This document shows, in pieces, positions 1 to 6,377 of a stretch of 10,757 nt of DNA. A program made the position numbers and the translations under genes. The stretch is from an uncultured Clostridia bacterium (GTDB taxonomy: Bacteria; Bacillota; Clostridia; Christensenellales; Borkfalkiaceae): positions 1-10,757 of the forward strand of contig CAKQEE010000025.1 of assembly GCA_934230055.1 (NCBI GenBank), written 5' to 3'. The first letter of the stretch is position 1, and each line of letters begins with the position of its first letter. The notes beneath the pieces are model-generated. The model saw only the letters and a program-made list of their open reading frames with translations. It searched no databases and had not been told where the DNA came from.

Positions 1-254
1 GAGGTCTGCGTTTCGGAAAAATCGCCTTCTTCCCTTAAAGCGGTTTCCGTTTTTCCGGGCAGAATAATCACTTTGCCGCCCTCTATCATTTTTGGGGAAT
101 TTTCGGAAGCTTTTGCATTAAGCTCTGCCGCGCCGGTATTTTGTTTTTCGGCTCCGCCGCCGGCAAAGTCTGCCGAGTCCGCTTTTGCCGAACCCGTTTT
201 CGCCGCTTTGTTTTTATTAAACAATTTATTAAAGAAATTTTTAATTCCCGACAT
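1..254 (-). CDS. N-terminal part of a small hypothetical protein with an amphipathic helix (partial, runs off left edge)
   Basis: The first 84 residues are visible. The ATG at 254-252 has a clear GGAGG at 264-268, 9 bases upstream. The protein opens MSGIKNFFNKLFNKNKAAK, where I, FF and LF fall on one face and lysines and asparagines on the other, so it is probably an amphipathic helix able to lie on a membrane. A low-complexity linker rich in Ala, Lys, Asn and Gly follows (residues 17-56), then a strand-like GGKVIILPGKTE. This plan (membrane-binding helix, flexible linker, small beta domain) resembles SepF, the FtsZ-membrane linker, but the visible part of the domain does not carry a convincing SepF signature, so no function is assigned. 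It diverges from the small membrane protein at 352 across a 97-base spacer. The gene call is fairly sure; the role is unknown. Confidence 0.72.
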   Translation of the reverse strand, partial: MSGIKNFFNKLFNKNKAAKTGSAKADSADFAGGGAEKQNTGAAELNAKASENSPKMIEGGKVIILPGKTETALREEGDFSETQT

Positions 255-351
255 TTTTATTAACCTCCGTTTGATAAAAAGGTACGTTTTTCAACAAATA
301 ACGTTAAAATACACGTCGCAGCCGAAGCTATAATGTTTTCGGGTGGTGAAA

Positions 352-651
352 ATGACGAATATTCCTTCTTACGTTGCGGGACCGTTCTTCCTGCTGCTGT
401 TTTTCGGGCTTTCCGTTTGCATAACTCTCGGAGCGAAAAACCTTATTTCGTACATAAAAGAACGCTTTTTTACAAAGATAAATAAATCCGTAAGACTGAC
501 GGGCGAAGAGCCGCAAAAAACCTCTCTTCACGCCGAGCGCAAGCTCCCCGAAAAGCTCTCTCCCCCGATAAGGCGGAAAAGAAAAGCCGTGCGAACAATA
601 GAAATAGACCCCGATAACGTAGACAGAATTTACGTGCGCAAGTCGGGCTGA
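352..651 (+). CDS. Small single-span membrane protein with basic cytoplasmic tail
   Basis: The protein has 99 residues from the ATG at 352. Two GTG codons in frame at 343 and 346 could extend it by three residues, but GGTGG at 342-346 is better read as the ribosome binding site. Residues 9-28 are a hydrophobic helix (PFFLLLFFGLSVCITLGA). A linker follows, then a very basic patch (PIRRKRK near 72-78) and a C-terminal strand-like segment, IEIDPDNVDRIYV (84-95). With the N-terminus short and uncharged and the tail basic, the tail is probably cytoplasmic. A TATAAT at 329-334 could be a -10 box, but no good -35 accompanies it. I do not recognise a family. It converges with rsfS across a repeat-bearing spacer. 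It is likely a real gene, judging by its composition and TM plus basic-tail design. Confidence 0.7.
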   Translation: MTNIPSYVAGPFFLLLFFGLSVCITLGAKNLISYIKERFFTKINKSVRLTGEEPQKTSLHAERKLPEKLSPPIRRKRKAVRTIEIDPDNVDRIYVRKSG

Positions 652-661
652 CCGCTCCGCA

Positions 662-721
662 CGAAATTACTACTCGCGAAATTACTACGCTCGAAATTAC
701 TACGCTCGAAATTACCGCGCG
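662..721. repeat. Four tandem copies of a 15-bp unit
   Basis: The unit CGAAATTACTACGCT is repeated head to tail at 662-676, 677-691, 692-706 and 707-721. Copies two and three are identical, and the outer two diverge at their 3' ends. A decayed fifth copy may start at 722. It lies in the 139-base spacer between two convergent genes (stops at 651 and 791). The unit length is a multiple of three, so the minus strand reads as repeated VVISS, but nothing supports translation. It is probably a slippage-generated minisatellite. Right next to it lie a GCGAATTCGC palindrome (721-730) and a 6-bp hairpin (739-755) without a T-run, so no convincing terminator is seen here. Confidence 0.9.
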
Positions 722-790
722 CGAATTCGCTACGAAATGCTTTGCCACGCAAAGCCGCTCTTTCAGGCTCCCTTTTCGCGGAGAGAAATT

Positions 791-1132
791 TTAATATTTT
801 TTAACGTTGCTGCCGTCGTCCCAAAGCTGCTCTAAATGATAAAACAGTCTCGTTTCGTCGTTAAAGATATGAACGAGAACGTCGCCGTAATCGAGAACCG
901 CCCAACGCCCCTCGCGCAGACCTTCCGCGCGCGTAGGCGAAACGCCCTCCTTTTCCATTTCTTCTTCTACGTGTTCGATAAGCGAACGAGTGTGCGTCAT
1001 ACTCCTGCCGCCCGCTATAACGTAGTAATCAGCCACGTCCGTTTTGCCTTTCACGTCTACGGCGACTATATCTTCCGCCTTGTGATCTTTAAGCACTTTG
1101 CAAATTTTATCCACGAATTCCGTCGAAGTCAT
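791..1132 (-). CDS. rsfS: Ribosomal silencing factor RsfS (Iojap family)
   Basis: RsfS binds ribosomal protein uL14 on the 50S subunit and blocks joining of the 30S, which lowers translation in poor conditions. The 113-residue length is normal for the family. Diagnostic segments are all present: the DVADYYVIAGGRS segment (32-44), then H47 in the helix that follows, EGLREGRWAVLDYGDVLVHIF (70-90) and TRLFYHLEQLW (94-104), with the family's W77, D81, H88 and LE-LW residues. AAGGAG at 1138-1143 sits 5 bases before the ATG at 1132. It follows nadD-yqeK by 35 bases on the same strand, with no terminator between, so the two are probably cotranscribed. The obg-yhbY-nadD-yqeK-rsfS order is the usual one in Clostridia. 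The assignment is firm. Confidence 0.97.
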   Translation of the reverse strand: MTSTEFVDKICKVLKDHKAEDIVAVDVKGKTDVADYYVIAGGRSMTHTRSLIEHVEEEMEKEGVSPTRAEGLREGRWAVLDYGDVLVHIFNDETRLFYHLEQLWDDGSNVKKY

Positions 1133-1167
1133 ATTTTCTCCTTGTCGTTGTTTTCGTTCGTTTTTTA

Positions 1168-2292
1168 TTATTTTCCGTTATTGTTTATATAATACTCGTA
1201 AGCGTTAAGCGTTTCTCCGAATATATATCTTTTTTTATTTATCAGGTGGACGACCTCTTCTTTAAGGCACGCCTTAAAACACTCGTCAAGCCCCTCGTCG
1301 TACTTTCGGCGCAGCGTTTCCTCCCCTTCGTAATCTCTGTCCTTTTCTATCATATCCGCAACGAATATCAGTTTTCCGAGCGTGGTCATCTTCGCTTTTC
1401 CGGAAGTATGATATCGTATCGCGTCTAAAACTTCTTCGTCTTTTACCCCGACGACGTTCTCCGCGATATACGCGCCGAGAAAAGAATGCACAACGGGTTC
1501 GGGTACGCCTTCGGGCAACGTGAAATCGGGATAGTCTTTCATATCCGCGTACTTCGCGCAGTCGTGTAAAACGGCGGCGGTAAGAATTTTTTCTTCCGAA
1601 AGTCCTGTTTCTTTGGCTTTTTTAAGAGCGCAAACCGCAACGTTAGCGGTATGAATAAGTCTTTTTTCGGGCAAACGTTCTCTTACGTACTTTTCCGCCG
1701 CGCCGCCTGCGTAAAGCCCGTTTTTCTTTATATATTCCGCAACTCGCGAATCGGTAAACCCGGATATATCGAGCCCCAAAGAGTTATATACCCTAATCTC
1801 CGTGGAAGAATCGCCCGCGCCGTCGAACGTGAGAGCGATAAATTCTTTACCGAACGTTTTTTTAAAGTATTCGCGTTCCTTCTCCGCGTCTTCCGCAAAT
1901 CCGCGTCTGCCGAAAGCCGCAAGATCGGCGGCGGCAAGTATGCGTTCCGGATACCGCCAGGTTTTAAAGTCCGCAAGCATATCTCCGCCCACGATGAAAA
2001 AAAGTTTGCCTTCGCCCGAAAAGTGTTCTACGGTAAGATAAGTATAGCTCTTTCCCCCGCGTTGCGTTTCGTAATCGGAAACTTCTACGTTTTCGTCTTC
2101 GGAAAACGCCAGAGAAAGCATCGCGAGCCTGTCTTTTGCAGGCGCAAGCGAAACCTCTTTATGCGGCGGAATAAAAGTAGGAACGACGATAAGCCTGTCC
2201 AGCGAAAGTTTTTCCGTAGCCGCACGCGCCATCGCGATATGGTCTTTATGCACGGGGTTAAACGTCCCCCCGAAAATTCCTGTTCTTTTCAC
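1168..2292 (-). CDS. nadD: Fused nicotinate-nucleotide adenylyltransferase (NadD) and YqeK-type HD phosphohydrolase
   Basis: The N-terminal half (about 1-195) is NadD, which adenylates nicotinate mononucleotide to deamido-NAD in NAD synthesis. It shows GIFGGTFNPVH (5-15), VGGDMLADFKTW (101-112) and SSTEIR (162-167). The usual HxGH of this nucleotidyltransferase family reads HKDH (15-18), with Gly replaced by Asp. The C-terminal half (about 205-374) is a YqeK HD domain, known to hydrolyse diadenosine tetraphosphate symmetrically. Its probable metal ligands are H214, HD 243-244, H269, H295 and D313, with YHTSGKAKM (294-302) typical. Separate nadD and yqeK genes are common, and the fusion also occurs in Firmicutes. 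The start is GTG: a TAA stop lies six bases upstream in frame, and no ATG is available before the conserved GIFGGTF. No ribosome binding site is close (AAAAGGA is about 20 bases away). See the promoter at 2299-2327. Confidence 0.95.
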   Translation of the reverse strand: MKRTGIFGGTFNPVHKDHIAMARAATEKLSLDRLIVVPTFIPPHKEVSLAPAKDRLAMLSLAFSEDENVEVSDYETQRGGKSYTYLTVEHFSGEGKLFFIVGGDMLADFKTWRYPERILAAADLAAFGRRGFAEDAEKEREYFKKTFGKEFIALTFDGAGDSSTEIRVYNSLGLDISGFTDSRVAEYIKKNGLYAGGAAEKYVRERLPEKRLIHTANVAVCALKKAKETGLSEEKILTAAVLHDCAKYADMKDYPDFTLPEGVPEPVVHSFLGAYIAENVVGVKDEEVLDAIRYHTSGKAKMTTLGKLIFVADMIEKDRDYEGEETLRRKYDEGLDECFKACLKEEVVHLINKKRYIFGETLNAYEYYINNNGK

Positions 2293-2298
2293 GGCTTA

Positions 2299-2327
2299 AT
2301 TATCTCATATTTTCCTTTTAATTGCAA
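2299..2327 (-). promoter_or_regulatory. Putative sigma-A promoter giving a leaderless nadD mRNA
   Basis: Reading the minus strand, TTGCAA (2327-2322), a 17-bp spacer and GATAAT (2304-2299) form a promoter-like pair. TG stands one base before the -10, making an extended -10. Six bases separate the -10 from the GTG start codon of nadD, so a normal start of transcription would fall on or next to the GTG. The -35 matches the consensus at 4 of 6 positions and the -10 at 5 of 6. This would explain the lack of a nearby ribosome binding site. It is inference from spacing only. Confidence 0.5.
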
Positions 2328-2489
2328 TCGTTTTAACATTTTTTCGCAAAGCGAGTAAAGGACTTTTTCGCGCGCGAAACGCCGTTAAGTTCGCGCCGTG
2401 CCGTTTTCAGGTATAATTCCTTGCTTTTTCGGCAATAATTTCTGCGCCGACAGAGCAAATTTCATCAAAAAAAGACGGAGAATTACTAT

Positions 2490-3260
2490 ATGAAAAATTT
2501 CTCTCTTTCCGCGGTGAGCGACGTGTTTTTTATAGCCGCGGCGAGTTTTTTCGTTTCTCTTATATTCTTCAATTATTTTACGCCCTTTCCCGTAAACCTC
2601 GTTGCGGCGGGTGTTTTTTCGGGACTTTGCGCGATTTTCGGCGCAAAGCTTTTGTCGATACGCCGCGAAAGAAAGAACTTTTCCGCAAAAGAGGCGGCCG
2701 AGTACGCGGATTTTCTTATAAGAATAAACGTATCCGCCCAAAAAAACGTATTAAATCTTGCCAAAGCCGTTGCCGAAAAACGCGGAGAAAGTTGCGAACG
2801 GAAAAACGGCGGGCTTTATTTTAAAAATATCCGCTTATTCGTTTTTTTCAAATTCGGATTCGATGCCGTTACGAAAGCCGACGTCGTGAAAGCGTTTAAC
2901 AAACTCGCTAAAAGCGACCGCGCAATACTCGTTTCTTCCGAACCGACGGTCGAAATGCAAAACTTTGCCGCACGTTTCGACGGAAAAATAGAACTTACCG
3001 ACGCGCGAAAATTCTTTTCCGCATTAAAAGATGCCGACCTTTTGCCGAAAGGGGGTTTTACACTCCTTCCGGAAAAAGAAAAAAAAGGCTCTTTCTCTCT
3101 GCTTTTTGAGAGAAAAAAAGCCAAAAACTATCTCGTTTTCGGCTCGATTTTCGTTATATTCGGTTTTTTCGTTCCGATAAAAATTTATTACTTCGCGACG
3201 GGCGGAATCATGCTCATATTCGCGCTGTTAGTCCGTTTCGCGGGGAAAAAGACGGGATAA
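2490..3260 (+). CDS. Four-span membrane protein with a possible degenerate restriction-endonuclease-like cytoplasmic domain
   Basis: The protein has 256 residues from the ATG at 2490, with CGGAG at 2476-2480. Hydrophobic helices lie at about 11-29 and 35-54, and again at 213-231 and 233-251, with a soluble block of about 155 residues between. Charges (RRERK after TM2, ERKK before TM3, GKKTG at the end) place that block in the cytoplasm. Within it, residues 108-180 show strand, strand with FFK, helix, then RAILVSSEP, helix, and IELTDARKFFSAL. This order resembles the core of Mrr-like PD-(D/E)XK nucleases, where the last part is typically A-x-x-hydrophobic-D-x-x-x-L. The usual Q-x-K active-site strand reads FFK, so catalysis is doubtful. 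It is the only plus-strand gene inside the obg to rsfS block and ends 4 bases from the yhbY stop. A TATAAT at 2412-2417 is a possible -10 with no good -35. The family is not recognised. Confidence 0.8.
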   Translation: MKNFSLSAVSDVFFIAAASFFVSLIFFNYFTPFPVNLVAAGVFSGLCAIFGAKLLSIRRERKNFSAKEAAEYADFLIRINVSAQKNVLNLAKAVAEKRGESCERKNGGLYFKNIRLFVFFKFGFDAVTKADVVKAFNKLAKSDRAILVSSEPTVEMQNFAARFDGKIELTDARKFFSALKDADLLPKGGFTLLPEKEKKGSFSLLFERKKAKNYLVFGSIFVIFGFFVPIKIYYFATGGIMLIFALLVRFAGKKTG

Positions 3261-3264
3261 ACCG

Positions 3265-3558
3265 CTAAAACTCTATGTGTTTAACCTTATCGCTCTTGCT
3301 TTTCCTGTAAAACACGAGTTTTCTTCCCGTCGCGCAGACGAATTCCGCTCCGAGTTTTTCCGCAATTTCCGTTCCCGCGTCCTTCGGGTCTAGTCCGGAA
3401 TTTTCAAGAACGGTGATTTTTACAAGTTCGCGCTTTTCAAGAGCTTTGTCAAGCCCGTCCAGAAAACTTTCGTTCACGCCGAGCTTTCCTACCTGCGTTA
3501 TCGCTTCTATATTTTGCGCGAGCGAACGAAGATTCGCCCTTTGTTTTGACGTAAGCAT
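3265..3558 (-). CDS. yhbY: YhbY family RNA-binding protein (CRM domain), ribosome assembly
   Basis: The protein has 97 residues, the full size of single-domain YhbY. It begins MLTSKQRANLRSLAQ and carries the CRM/KH-like core VGKLGVNESFLDGLDKAL, KREL(V)K, and ATGRKLVFYRKS near the C-terminus, whose GRKLVFYR matches the family's G-x-x-x-h-h-Y-R. Known members associate with pre-50S particles and bind rRNA. The open frame runs further upstream to 3741, but that part lies inside the SGNH hydrolase gene. The ATG at 3558 is chosen because it has AAGGAG at 3570-3565 and matches the usual N-terminus. That ribosome binding site overlaps the stop codon of the preceding gene (3569-3571), so the two are probably translationally coupled. 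Its stop lies 4 bases from the stop of the convergent membrane protein. Confidence 0.95.
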   Translation of the reverse strand: MLTSKQRANLRSLAQNIEAITQVGKLGVNESFLDGLDKALEKRELVKITVLENSGLDPKDAGTEIAEKLGAEFVCATGRKLVFYRKSKSDKVKHIEF

Positions 3559-3568
3559 TATTTTCTCC

Positions 3569-4201
3569 TTATTTATCCGCTTTTTCGTAAAATAACCGAA
3601 GCCACTCGTCCGCAATGATTTTCGCGCCGACGACCGAGGGGTGCACGCCGTCGTACAAAACGTATTCCGCGCCGAGTCTTTCGGCTTCCGCGTCCATTTT
3701 ATCCTGCAAAGGCAAAAAATACGCGTCGTATTCTTCCGCAAGCTTTTTTACCGCGGCGGCGTATTCTTTAACTTTCAAAAACTCCGCAAACTTTTCTTCC
3801 GTAGCAGCCCCTTTAAGTACGAACGGCTCCATAAGAATAAACTTCATCGCGGGAAATCTTTCTTTCGTTTCCTCTATTATCGCGCGGTACACCTTTTCAA
3901 AACGGGAAAGGTCCACGCCGCTGCCGCGGGAAATTTCGTGCCATACGTCGTTTACCCCTATCAAAATGCTGATTAAATCCGGCTGAACGTTCCACACGTC
4001 CTCTTTTAACCGCGCGTATAAATCTACGCTGCGATTGCCGGAAATACCTTTGTTTATAACCGTGTATTTACCGGAATCTTTGCAGTAAAGGTCGCCCGCA
4101 ACGCGCGCGGAATATCCGCACCCGAAAGCGCCGCCCGCAAAAACCGAGCTTCTGTCGCGCCCCATATCCGTTATCGAATCGCCGTACAAAACAATCTTCA
4201 T
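3569..4201 (-). CDS. SGNH/GDSL-family hydrolase (lipase/esterase type), cytoplasmic
   Basis: The protein has 210 residues with all SGNH blocks: YGDSIT with nucleophile S9 (block I), GISGNRS with G52 and the oxyanion G55 (block II), GVND with N84 (block III), and DGVHPS with D184 and H187 (block V). Such enzymes remove acyl or acetyl groups from lipids, sugars or thioesters, and the substrate cannot be read from the sequence. There is no signal peptide, so it probably works in the cytoplasm. AGAAGGAT lies just before the ATG at 4201. It sits between obg and yhbY, which are usually adjacent, and its stop overlaps the yhbY ribosome binding site, so it is part of the operon. A 155-base gap separates it from obg, and I see no clear promoter or terminator there. 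Confidence 0.93.
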   Translation of the reverse strand: MKIVLYGDSITDMGRDRSSVFAGGAFGCGYSARVAGDLYCKDSGKYTVINKGISGNRSVDLYARLKEDVWNVQPDLISILIGVNDVWHEISRGSGVDLSRFEKVYRAIIEETKERFPAMKFILMEPFVLKGAATEEKFAEFLKVKEYAAAVKKLAEEYDAYFLPLQDKMDAEAERLGAEYVLYDGVHPSVVGAKIIADEWLRLFYEKADK

Positions 4202-4356
4202 ACTTTTTATCCTTCTTCTTTTTTTTCGTTATTTCTAATATTTCTCAAAAAAACTCAATCTTTTTTAAAACCGCTAAAACCCGCTCGCAAAAAACCCGAT
4301 TTTAGTTGCGTCTAACCTACGAATACGTTGACAAACGAGTGCGAAAGCGACGATTC

Positions 4357-5616
4357 TCAGTCGATAAACTCAAATTCCTCTCCGCCGATGATTACGGTAC
4401 TCTTATCGGTCGCGCCCATTTTGCGCAGTTCGTCTATAATCCCGCGGTCGCGAAGCACTTTGTGCATATACGCAAGCGAGTTCATATCGTCTAAAACGAC
4501 GTTCCGCTTTAAAACGTCTACGAGCGTGCCGACGATAACGAACGTTTCGCCCTCTTTAAGAATTTCGTAATCGAGCTTTTCGGGCTTAACGTAATTAAAC
4601 TCTTCGTATTCGAGCGGCTTTACGGGCGGAAGTTTAGATAAAACCTCGTAAATCGCTTTTTTAAGCCCTTCGAGGTTTTTTCCCGTAAGCGCGGAAATTT
4701 CTATCACCTTTTTTCTGCCGAGCTTACTTTTAAATTCCGCAAGCTTTTCTTCAGCGCCGTAAGCGTCGCATTTGTTTGCGACTATAAGCTGCTTTAACTT
4801 TGCAAGTTCCTTGCTGTAATTTTTAAGCTCCGCGTTTATTTTAAGATAGTCTTCGTACGGATCTCTTCCCTCTACGCCCGAAATATCCACCACGTGAACG
4901 AGCATTCTCGTCCTCTCTATATGCCGCAAAAATTCGGTGCCGAGTCCCGCGCCCTCGCTTGCGCCTTCGATAAGCCCGGGAATATCCGCCACTATAAACT
5001 GATTATCGTAATAATCGCACACGCCGAGATTAGGAGAAAGTGTGGTAAAATGATAGTCCGCAATCTTCGGTCTGGCGCGCGTTATCCTTGATAAAATGGT
5101 TGATTTTCCCACGTTCGGAAAGCCGACAAGTCCCACGTCCGCTATCGTTTTAAGTTCTAAAAGCAGTTGCTTGGACTCTGTTTTTTCTCCTGTTTGAGAA
5201 AAGTGCGGCGCGTGCCTTCTCGCGTTCGTGAACCTCGCGTTGCCCTTGCCGCCGTCGCCGCCCGTAAGCACGACTTTTTTTTGTCCGTCGTAAAACATAT
5301 CGGCTACGATATTACCCGTTTCTTTGTCTTTGATAACCGTGCCGAGCGGAACTTTCAGCACGAGATCTTTACCCGACCTTCCGAAGCATTGTTTCGGCTC
5401 GCCGGGCATGCCGTTTTCGGCAACGAATTTGGTTTTGTAATAGTAATCCGCAAGCGAAGAAAGGTGCTTGTCCGCAACGAAAATTATATCGCCGCCCTTG
5501 CCGCCGTCGCCGCCGTCCGGTCCGCCGCCTACTTTGCCTTTAAAATGCAAAAAAGAAGTTATTCCGTTGCCGCCGTTACCGGCTTTTACCGTTATTTTTG
5601 CTCTGTCTATAAACAT
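4357..5616 (-). CDS. obg: Obg/CgtA family GTPase, 50S ribosome assembly
   Basis: Obg binds GTP and ppGpp and works in late 50S assembly and growth control. At 419 residues it has all three domains. The glycine-rich Obg domain covers 1-157. The G domain follows, with G1 GFPNVGKST (165-173), G2 TT (191-192), G3 DIPG (211-214), G4 NKCD (281-284) and G5 SAL (308-310). A C-terminal OCT domain spans about 345-419, as in Bacillus and Clostridium Obg. In the N-terminal loop the usual FRREK-type motif before GGPDGGDGG reads FLHFKGKVG, an unusual change. The ATG at 5616 has AGGTG at 5621-5625, just below a hairpin. In many Firmicutes rplU, prp and rpmA stand upstream of obg. Here nth does, 131 bases away. 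Confidence 0.97.
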   Translation of the reverse strand: MFIDRAKITVKAGNGGNGITSFLHFKGKVGGGPDGGDGGKGGDIIFVADKHLSSLADYYYKTKFVAENGMPGEPKQCFGRSGKDLVLKVPLGTVIKDKETGNIVADMFYDGQKKVVLTGGDGGKGNARFTNARRHAPHFSQTGEKTESKQLLLELKTIADVGLVGFPNVGKSTILSRITRARPKIADYHFTTLSPNLGVCDYYDNQFIVADIPGLIEGASEGAGLGTEFLRHIERTRMLVHVVDISGVEGRDPYEDYLKINAELKNYSKELAKLKQLIVANKCDAYGAEEKLAEFKSKLGRKKVIEISALTGKNLEGLKKAIYEVLSKLPPVKPLEYEEFNYVKPEKLDYEILKEGETFVIVGTLVDVLKRNVVLDDMNSLAYMHKVLRDRGIIDELRKMGATDKSTVIIGGEEFEFID

Positions 5617-5627
5617 TTTTCACCTAC

Positions 5628-5649
5628 GGGAAAACGGTTTGCGTTTCCC
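5628..5649 (-). promoter_or_regulatory. Hairpin in the obg leader beside the ribosome binding site
   Basis: The plus strand reads GGGAAAACG, GTTTG, then CGTTTCCC, giving a stem of about eight pairs with one bulged base. In the obg mRNA the hairpin ends two bases before the AGGTG ribosome binding site. It could affect ribosome access. It is not a good terminator for the minus strand because no T-run follows. Just upstream is a perfect 12-bp palindrome, ATTTTATAAAAT (5660-5671), which might include a -10 box for obg, but no matching -35 was found. Confidence 0.35.
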
Positions 5650-5720
5650 ATTTCTTTTTATTTTATAAAATTAAAAACTACTATTGCCGGACTCTTTCGA
5701 CCGTCGCTCTTGCCGGCGGC

Positions 5721-5762
5721 TACCCGCCCGAAGATACCCGCCCGCGGCTACCCGCGAACGAT
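5721..5762. repeat. Three degenerate tandem copies of a 14-bp unit across the nth stop codon
   Basis: The copies start at 5721 (TACCCGCCCGAAGA), 5735 (TACCCGCCCGCGGC) and 5749 (TACCCGCGAACGAT). The last copy overlaps the stop and final codons of nth (stop 5748-5750), so the repeats look like outward duplications of the 3' end of the gene. The rest of the nth-obg spacer (5617-5720) holds the obg hairpin and an AT-rich stretch. Confidence 0.7.
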
Positions 5763-6377
5763 TTTCTTTTCGCATAGAGTCCGAACGGGGCAGTTTTCGC
5801 AGTTCGGCTTTCTTGCCGAGCAGTAGCTTCTGCCGAGATAAATAAAATAGTGATGCGCTCTCGACCAGTCTTTTTCGGGAATGGCTTTCATAAGCCCCTT
5901 TTCGGTATCGAGAACGTTTTTCGCATCTACTATTCCTATGCGGTTAGTCACCCTGAAAACGTGCGTATCCACGGCTATCGCGTTGCCGCCGAACGCCACG
6001 CTGTAAACCACGTTCGCGGTTTTTCTGCCGACGCCCGCAAGAGTGCGCAAATCGTTTAAGCTGTGCGGCACCTCGCCGCCGAATTTTTCTTGTATATCGC
6101 GTGAAGCGGAAAGAATATGCGCCGCTTTCGTTTTATAAAGCCCGCAGGAAAAAATATATTTTTCAAGTTCCCTTTCCGACAGGCTCAACATTTTTTCGGG
6201 CGAGTCGTATTTTTTAAAAAGTTCGCGCGTTACCTTATTCACCCGCTCGTCCGTACACTGCGCGGAAAGTATCACCGCCACGAGTAGCTCGTAGGGAGAT
6301 GAAAATTCAAGCGCGGGCTTGTCCGAAAACTCGCCCGACAAAATATTCACGATGCTTTCCACTTTTTCGGCGTTCAT
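5748..6377 (-). CDS. nth: Endonuclease III, base-excision repair DNA glycosylase/AP lyase with iron-sulfur cluster
   Basis: Nth removes oxidised pyrimidines and cuts the abasic site by beta-elimination. At 209 residues it has the full family length. The helix-hairpin-helix is LAGVGRKTANVV (113-124) with the catalytic lysine K119, and the catalytic aspartate is D137 in VDTHV. Four cysteines at 186, 193, 196 and 202 give the C-x6-C-x2-C-x5-C iron-sulfur cluster motif. The ATG at 6377 has GGTGA at 6382-6386. It lies 76 bases downstream of the DUF3343 gene and 131 bases upstream of obg on the same strand. Readthrough along the whole set is possible because no terminator is seen between them. The assignment is firm. 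Confidence 0.97.
   Translation of the reverse strand: MNAEKVESIVNILSGEFSDKPALEFSSPYELLVAVILSAQCTDERVNKVTRELFKKYDSPEKMLSLSERELEKYIFSCGLYKTKAAHILSASRDIQEKFGGEVPHSLNDLRTLAGVGRKTANVVYSVAFGGNAIAVDTHVFRVTNRIGIVDAKNVLDTEKGLMKAIPEKDWSRAHHYFIYLGRSYCSARKPNCENCPVRTLCEKKIVRG

Noticed and set aside
662..721. CRISPR array
   Set aside because: The repeats are contiguous 15-bp units with no spacers, and no cas genes are nearby.
470..748. 92-residue minus-strand frame with repeated VVISS
   Set aside because: The repeats come from the 15-bp tandem array, there is no ribosome binding site, and it overlaps the plus-strand membrane protein gene.
739..755. Hairpin GCTTTG/CAAAGC as a terminator for rsfS or the small membrane gene
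   Set aside because: The stem is 6 bp and neither side has a T-run.
1651..2358. 235-residue plus-strand open frame
   Set aside because: It lies antisense to nadD-yqeK, is rich in Arg and Phe as expected from a complement of a coding frame, and shows no motif.
2385..2741. 118-residue minus-strand frame over the membrane-protein gene
   Set aside because: It is a highly basic, featureless shadow of the plus-strand gene at 2490.
3559..3741. N-terminal extension of yhbY
   Set aside because: It lies inside the SGNH hydrolase gene in another frame. The internal ATG at 3558 has a proper ribosome binding site and the family N-terminus.
4202..4356. Regulatory RNA or small gene in the obg-SGNH gap
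   Set aside because: The minus strand shows no hairpin with a T-run, no convincing promoter and no open frame with a ribosome binding site.
5167..5826. 219-residue plus-strand open frame
   Set aside because: It is the antisense of obg and the end of nth, with Arg/Phe-rich low-quality sequence and no motif.
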